Assembly: GCA_024689285.1 (NCBI GenBank)
Contig: JAILDR010000106.1
Span: 1-9,046, forward strand
DNA length: 9,046 nucleotides
Direction: 5' to 3'
DNA from: Bacteroidales bacterium
GTDB lineage: Bacteria > Bacteroidota > Bacteroidia > Bacteroidales > F082
Part shown: positions 6,763 to 9,046 of the stretch, piece after piece
Layout of the letters: each line of letters opens with the position of its first letter
Position numbering within the stretch: position 1 is the stretch's first letter
Notes under the pieces: model-generated
The model's database searches: none
Seen by the model: the letters and a program-made list of their open reading frames with translations, nothing else
What the model was told of the DNA's origin: nothing
Program-made: the position numbers and the translations under genes

Positions 6763-6814
6763 GTTCGTTTTGTTTTTGTTATTACGTTTTCAGGCGGCAA
6801 AGGTACTGATAATT
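6763..6814 (-). repeat. Promoter and leader repeat, left (minus-strand) copy
   Basis: The 52 bases from -7 region to start codon recur at 7232-7283 on the plus strand with about three substitutions and one single-base gap. The two copies are inverted relative to each other and about 420 bp apart. Confidence 0.8.
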
Positions 6815-6828
6815 TCCGACACAGCCAA
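6798..6828 (-). promoter_or_regulatory. Consensus promoter of the BspA-like remnant
   Basis: On the minus strand TTTG (6829-6826), exactly 20 nt, then TACCTTTG (6805-6798) is a full match to the Bacteroidetes consensus. The AT-rich leader that follows runs to the ATG at 6762. Confidence 0.75.
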
Positions 6829-6856
6829 AGGAAAGACGAACAAAAGAGCCGCAATA

Positions 6857-6897
6857 AATAGGGGTTTTCACGCGTGACACGAGTGAAAACCCCTATT
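6857..6897. repeat. Perfect 15-bp hairpin (AATAGGGGTTTTCAC)
   Basis: AATAGGGGTTTTCAC (6857-6871) and GTGAAAACCCCTATT (6883-6897) are exact inverted copies around an 11-nt loop, which itself contains CGTG-A-CACG. A second small stem, ACCCT (6904-6908) / AGGGT (6917-6921), lies beside it. It sits just past the stop codon of the amidase fragment on the minus strand, so a terminator is plausible, but no T tract follows on either strand. Confidence 0.7.
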
Positions 6898-6920
6898 GGG
6901 AGTACCCTTATACCTTAGGG

Positions 6921-7088
6921 TCAGACACTGGAAATGTCGGGACGGTTGTAAACCTTTGCGTCGAAGCACGGGCAGGCTTTCCCGGCGAAGAGGTCATGGT
7001 GGCCCACCACCTTGGCGTTGGGGAACCTCACCTTCAGCCCGTCGATGATGAAGCGCAGGCTTATCTTCTGCTCTTCCGTCCGCCAGCT
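6921..7088 (-). pseudogene. C-terminal fragment of N-acetylmuramoyl-L-alanine amidase
   Basis: Fifty-five open codons before the stop at 6923-6921 read TEEQKISLRFIIDGLKVRFP, then NAKVVGHHDLFAGKACPCFD and a short end. This is the last helix and the zinc-site end of a peptidoglycan amidase (Amidase_2 / PGRP family): the His of GHxD and the Cys of ACP are the usual metal ligands, here GHHD in place of the common GHRD. An in-frame stop at 7091-7089 lies directly upstream and no start codon serves the frame, so the N-terminal two thirds with the first zinc ligand are gone. The bases just upstream (7085-7115, minus strand) resemble the promoter core seen at 3044-3058 (AAAAATAGCC, TACC, ACCTGAAG), so the tail may be joined straight to its former promoter. 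It should not be expressed as an active enzyme. Confidence 0.65.
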
Positions 7089-7166
7089 TCAGGTGGTCGG
7101 GTATGGCTATTTTTCGTACTGTTGCGGTTGAAAATTCGGAGTGAGGGGCAGCGGCCTTTCTGCGGC

Positions 7167-7189
7167 ACTCCCCTTGAAGGGAGGGGAGT
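7167..7189. repeat. G/C-rich hairpin ACTCCCC / GGGGAGT
   Basis: ACTCCCC (7167-7173) and GGGGAGT (7183-7189) form a perfect 7-bp stem with a 9-nt loop between the amidase fragment and the right-hand promoter repeat. A looser inverted pair, TGCGGTTG (7123-7130) and CAACCGCA (7219-7226), encloses it. Function unknown. Confidence 0.5.
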
Positions 7190-7231
7190 GGCTGCGCAGG
7201 GTTCAAAGCTATGGAAAACAACCGCAGGTCG

Positions 7232-7283
7232 AATTATCAGTACCTTTGCCGCCAGAAAACGTAACAACTAAAACAAACGAACA
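7232..7283 (+). repeat. Promoter and leader repeat, right (plus-strand) copy, decayed
   Basis: This copy keeps the -7 box TACCTTTG (7241-7248) and most of the leader found at 6763-6814, but the -33 TTG is absent 20 nt upstream and the start codon position reads ACG instead of ATG. It was probably once the promoter of a second BspA-like gene facing the first. Confidence 0.75.
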
Positions 7284-7381
7284 CGGCCACCCTGGAGTTC
7301 ACCCTCGGCGCTGCCGGCGAGCCCTACGACACGAACAAGGACGACCAGTTGATGAAGTGCCCACACAAAAGTGTTTTCTAA
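7283..7381 (+). pseudogene. Second BspA-like remnant: leader joined directly to C-terminal tail
   Basis: From the ACG at 7283 the frame reads ATLEFTLGAAGEPYDTNKDD, then a short unrelated end and a stop at 7379-7381. It matches ATLEFTPGAGGEPCDANKDG in the minus-strand remnant, and the DNA of 7286-7348 is clearly similar to the reverse complement of 6314-6379. The leader and this tail are adjacent, so signal peptide, repeats and most of the C-terminal domain are lost, and the dockerin-like loop is itself cut (GDDQLM where DGxVDV is expected). No ATG serves it, so it is very unlikely to be translated. It shows that two related genes once lay here in opposite directions, or that one was duplicated in inverted form. 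Confidence 0.7.
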
Positions 7382-7418
7382 AAAAACTCCGAATCGCTTG
7401 GTGGTTCGGATTTTTCTT
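7381..7418 (+). terminator. Intrinsic terminator overlapping the next promoter
   Basis: AAAAAA-C-TCCGAA (7381-7393) pairs with TTCGGATTTTT (7405-7415) around an 11-nt loop and ends in a T-rich run. The A and T tracts on both sides make it able to act on both strands. Confidence 0.7.
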
Positions 7419-7428
7419 TGTACTTTTG
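7398..7428 (+). promoter_or_regulatory. Promoter of the two-gene module
   Basis: TTG (7398-7400), 20 nt, then TACTTTTG (7421-7428) matches the Bacteroidetes consensus. Its -33 box lies in the loop of the terminator hairpin. The leader to the ATG at 7567 would be about 130 nt. I see no gene within 7382-7566. Confidence 0.6.
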
Positions 7429-7566
7429 CAACCGTGCACGCAATGCAGAGGTGTTGCTTGAGGGGATTAATGTTTCTCTGATGTCAGACCACAATGGCAC
7501 GAACAAAAAATGATTTGCTTTGTTTTGTACTTCGAATGAACGTTACGGACATAATAAATATATAGG

Positions 7567-8052
7567 ATGTGTACTTATAGTGTAAAAATAGACGATGCTG
7601 TGATGCGGCGGGCAAGACTTCATTTCAAAGGATCTGAGGCAATGCGATTGTGGATTGAACAGCAATTGCACAAGGCTCTTGTTGACTATGTCAGCCAGGT
7701 TGAGAAGCGTGAAAACAAAGTGGAAGCAGCCCTCAGCGAACTAACCAAACTGGAAAACGACTGGGATGGTTACGGAGCACCTGCCATAAGCAGAAAAGCT
7801 ATCGGCAATTGTAGGATGGTGACGAAAAGCTGCCAACAGACAGGGAATGCCAATATTGATATAATGCCAACAGAATATGGTGGTGTACAAGTGAAATGGA
7901 CACTGCCAGAAGGCGGTTTGCTCAGTTGTGACTTTGGCGATGAAACGATGTCCTACTATGTAGAGCGGAAAGGCAAGGAAACAGTATATGTCTCTTTTGA
8001 AGAATATACTCCAGAGAACATAAACAAATTGAGCAGTTACTTGATTCAATAG
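7567..8052 (+). CDS. Uncharacterised protein: ribbon-helix-helix-like N-terminus plus WDGYG domain
   Basis: The protein has 161 residues. The first 45, TYSVKIDDAVMRRARLHF followed by SEAMRLWIEQQLHKALVDY, show the strand-helix-helix outline of ribbon-helix-helix antitoxins common in Bacteroidetes. A charged helix (46-63) leads to ENDWDGYGAPAIS (63-75), then a mixed region DIMPTEYGGVQVKWTLPEGG and a beta-rich end, YYVERKGKETVYVSFEE. I know WDGYG/WDGxG regions only from unnamed hypothetical proteins and cannot give a function. The next gene follows after 3 nt, so the two are surely co-transcribed and probably translationally coupled. An antitoxin-like or DNA-binding regulator role is inferred from the N-terminus and gene pairing. 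There is no signal peptide or membrane segment. By eye the pair is more AT-rich than fhs, in line with acquired DNA. Confidence 0.8.
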   Translation: MCTYSVKIDDAVMRRARLHFKGSEAMRLWIEQQLHKALVDYVSQVEKRENKVEAALSELTKLENDWDGYGAPAISRKAIGNCRMVTKSCQQTGNANIDIMPTEYGGVQVKWTLPEGGLLSCDFGDETMSYYVERKGKETVYVSFEEYTPENINKLSSYLIQ

Positions 8053-8055
8053 GTT

Positions 8056-8562
8056 ATGGTAAAGGTCGAGGGCAAAGAGAAAGACATGTCCATAGTGTAT
8101 GACGATGAGACGTATGTCAGGTGGATATATCGCCCACGCTACATCAATGATAATGGCACTTTCAGAACAACTTTTGTTTCATTAAGAGAAAGGGGTGACT
8201 ATAAAGAAGAAGGGATTTCTGGTCAGATACTTGAAAGGGCTGGCCATGAACAAGTTATTAAGTGTGGTTTGTCTTTTAGAAGAATCTCATACGATGGTAC
8301 GCCCAAAGAAGAAAGGTTCGTTGGTTATGCTTCGGCGAAGTGTGGGCAGATTCGCGCTGTAGCCGATAGCCCAGACGACAAGGTCGATGTTTTGCTTACT
8401 CCCTCGTCAGTCCCTCATCATGCAGAAATAAGATTTTTTATTCTAGGTGTTTCTGTCAAGGGAAACAATCAGAATGCCCACTTTCTTCGCTATAAAGACA
8501 AGTTAAGAGAACTGTTAGCAAAGAACTGCTATTATGCCAGCGAAAAGGAGTTGACAACGTAA
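8056..8562 (+). CDS. Uncharacterised partner protein of the WDGYG gene
   Basis: I do not recognise this 168-residue protein. It starts 3 nt after the preceding stop. A second in-frame ATG at 8086 would begin the part that looks conserved, MSIVYDDETYVRWIYRPRYI, so the true start may be ten codons later. Features are a charged N-terminus, basic and aromatic residues in VRWIYRPRY, a central LSFRRISYDGTPKEERFVGY, and VPHHAEIRFF (119-128) with a His-His-Ala-Glu motif in a loop-strand setting that could be a functional site. The end is a helix rich in Lys/Leu (YKDKLRELLAK). No signal peptide or membrane segment is visible. The tight spacing after a ribbon-helix-helix-like gene makes a toxin-like or effector role conceivable, but nothing in the sequence proves it. 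Confidence 0.75.
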   Translation: MVKVEGKEKDMSIVYDDETYVRWIYRPRYINDNGTFRTTFVSLRERGDYKEEGISGQILERAGHEQVIKCGLSFRRISYDGTPKEERFVGYASAKCGQIRAVADSPDDKVDVLLTPSSVPHHAEIRFFILGVSVKGNNQNAHFLRYKDKLRELLAKNCYYASEKELTT

Positions 8563-8678
8563 TAAGTTTTTATAGAGCACTCTTACATTATCGTTTCCAA
8601 TTGCCAGAACGAACAAGGTCACCGCCTATGCCATGAAAACCAGCTACGATGACTGCAAAAGAAAATGTGGGGCAAAAT

Positions 8679-8709
8679 TTGGCGGTATCGAGGAAATAAG
8701 CTAATTTTG
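8679..8709 (+). promoter_or_regulatory. Promoter of fhs
   Basis: TTTG (8678-8681), exactly 20 nt, then TAATTTTG (8702-8709) is a full Bacteroidetes consensus. Transcription would start near 8716, giving a leader of about 68 nt. The 220 bases between the module and fhs hold nothing else I can support. Confidence 0.75.
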
Positions 8710-8783
8710 CAGGCTGAAATGCAGAATGACAAACATGGCACGCGAAGACAGAAACATCATAGGCACCCCAAACAATAAAAGAC

Positions 8784-9046
8784 ATGAAGACAGACATACA
8801 GATAGCACGGGAATGTGAGCTGAAGCCTATTGGCGAGATAGCAGCTGAGTTGGGCATCGCACCGGAGGAGATAGAACCCTACGGACGGTATATGGCCAAG
8901 GTGCCGGTGGACCTCATCGACGAGGAGAAGGTGAAAAAGAGCCGGCTGATACTGGTGACGGCCATCAGCCCCACCAAGGCCGGCATAGGCAAGACCACGG
9001 TGAGCATCGGCCTGGCGCTGGGACTGAACAGGATAGGCAAACGGGC
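8784..9046 (+). CDS. fhs: Formate-tetrahydrofolate ligase, N-terminal part (cut by window end)
   Basis: Eighty-seven codons are visible, beginning [20 protein letters not shown] and continuing through [34 protein letters not shown] and [20 protein letters not shown]. This is the start of formate-tetrahydrofolate ligase (10-formyl-THF synthetase), about 555 residues in full, which makes 10-formyl-THF from formate, ATP and THF in cytosolic one-carbon metabolism. [11 protein letters not shown] is the P-loop-like nucleotide site; Bacteroidales enzymes have GIGKTT where others have GEGKTT. The gene has its own consensus promoter and high-GC codon use, unlike the two genes before it, so it looks like the core-chromosome boundary of the accessory region. 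The ATG at 8784 gives the expected N-terminus. No damage is seen in the part present. Confidence 0.95.
   Translation, partial: MKTDIQIARECELKPIGEIAAELGIAPEEIEPYGRYMAKVPVDLIDEEKVKKSRLILVTAISPTKAGIGKTTVSIGLALGLNRIGKR

Noticed and set aside
6763..7283. Invertible promoter switch bounded by the two inverted 52-base repeats
   Set aside because: No invertase gene is present, the repeats end in genes that are both broken, and the right copy has lost its -33 box and start codon; decayed paralogues explain it better.
7523..7540. Second promoter closer to the 7567 gene (TACTTCGA)
   Set aside because: It lacks the TTTG end of the -7 box; the full match at 7398-7428 is better.
8633..8704. 23-codon plus-strand ORF starting MKTSYDDCKRKC before fhs
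   Set aside because: It runs through the fhs promoter, has no clear start signal and no recognisable relatives.
8588..8857. Minus-strand open frame of 89 codons over the fhs start
   Set aside because: It overlaps the fhs promoter and coding sequence in antisense and has no protein-like features.

Overview
The window looks like a chromosomal piece of a Bacteroidales bacterium, most likely Prevotella or a close relative. The signs are promoters of the Bacteroidetes type (TTG or TTTG, about 20 nt, then TAnnTTTG), the BT4734-like and DUF3987 gene pair, a BspA-like secreted protein remnant, and a Bacteroidales-type fhs gene at the right edge.

Layout. Positions 1-310 hold no gene but carry a dense row of DNA hairpins. 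On the minus strand, 334-2929 is a two-gene operon: a small BT4734-like (primase-like) protein followed by a PriCT-2/DUF3987 protein. Together they read as a primase-helicase-like pair typical of Bacteroidetes islands. Positions 3159-6059, also minus strand, form a second operon: an XRE-ImmA/IrrE regulator-protease with an intact HELGH site, a PIN-domain gene with its middle missing, and a 538-residue protein whose C-terminal ImmA/IrrE domain carries HDTGH instead of HExxH and whose centre resembles half of a restriction-endonuclease fold. Positions 6204-7381 are a graveyard: a BspA-like secreted protein cut down to its signal peptide and C-terminal end, the last 55 codons of a peptidoglycan amidase, and a second, oppositely oriented scrap of the BspA-like gene with its promoter. 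Positions 7567-8562 on the plus strand hold a compact two-gene module of unknown function (a ribbon-helix-helix-like protein with a WDGYG domain, and a 168-residue partner) that could be a toxin-antitoxin-like pair. The window ends in the start of fhs (formate-tetrahydrofolate ligase), a housekeeping gene, so the region to its left reads as an accessory segment beside core chromosome.

The most notable themes are (1) the XRE-ImmA / broken PIN / degenerate ImmA operon, (2) several genes that keep their two ends, or promoter and tail, but have lost the middle, (3) the hairpin array at the left edge, and (4) the unnamed two-gene module. No transposase, integrase, tRNA, rRNA or CRISPR array is visible. 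All family assignments are from reading motifs and were not checked against a database.
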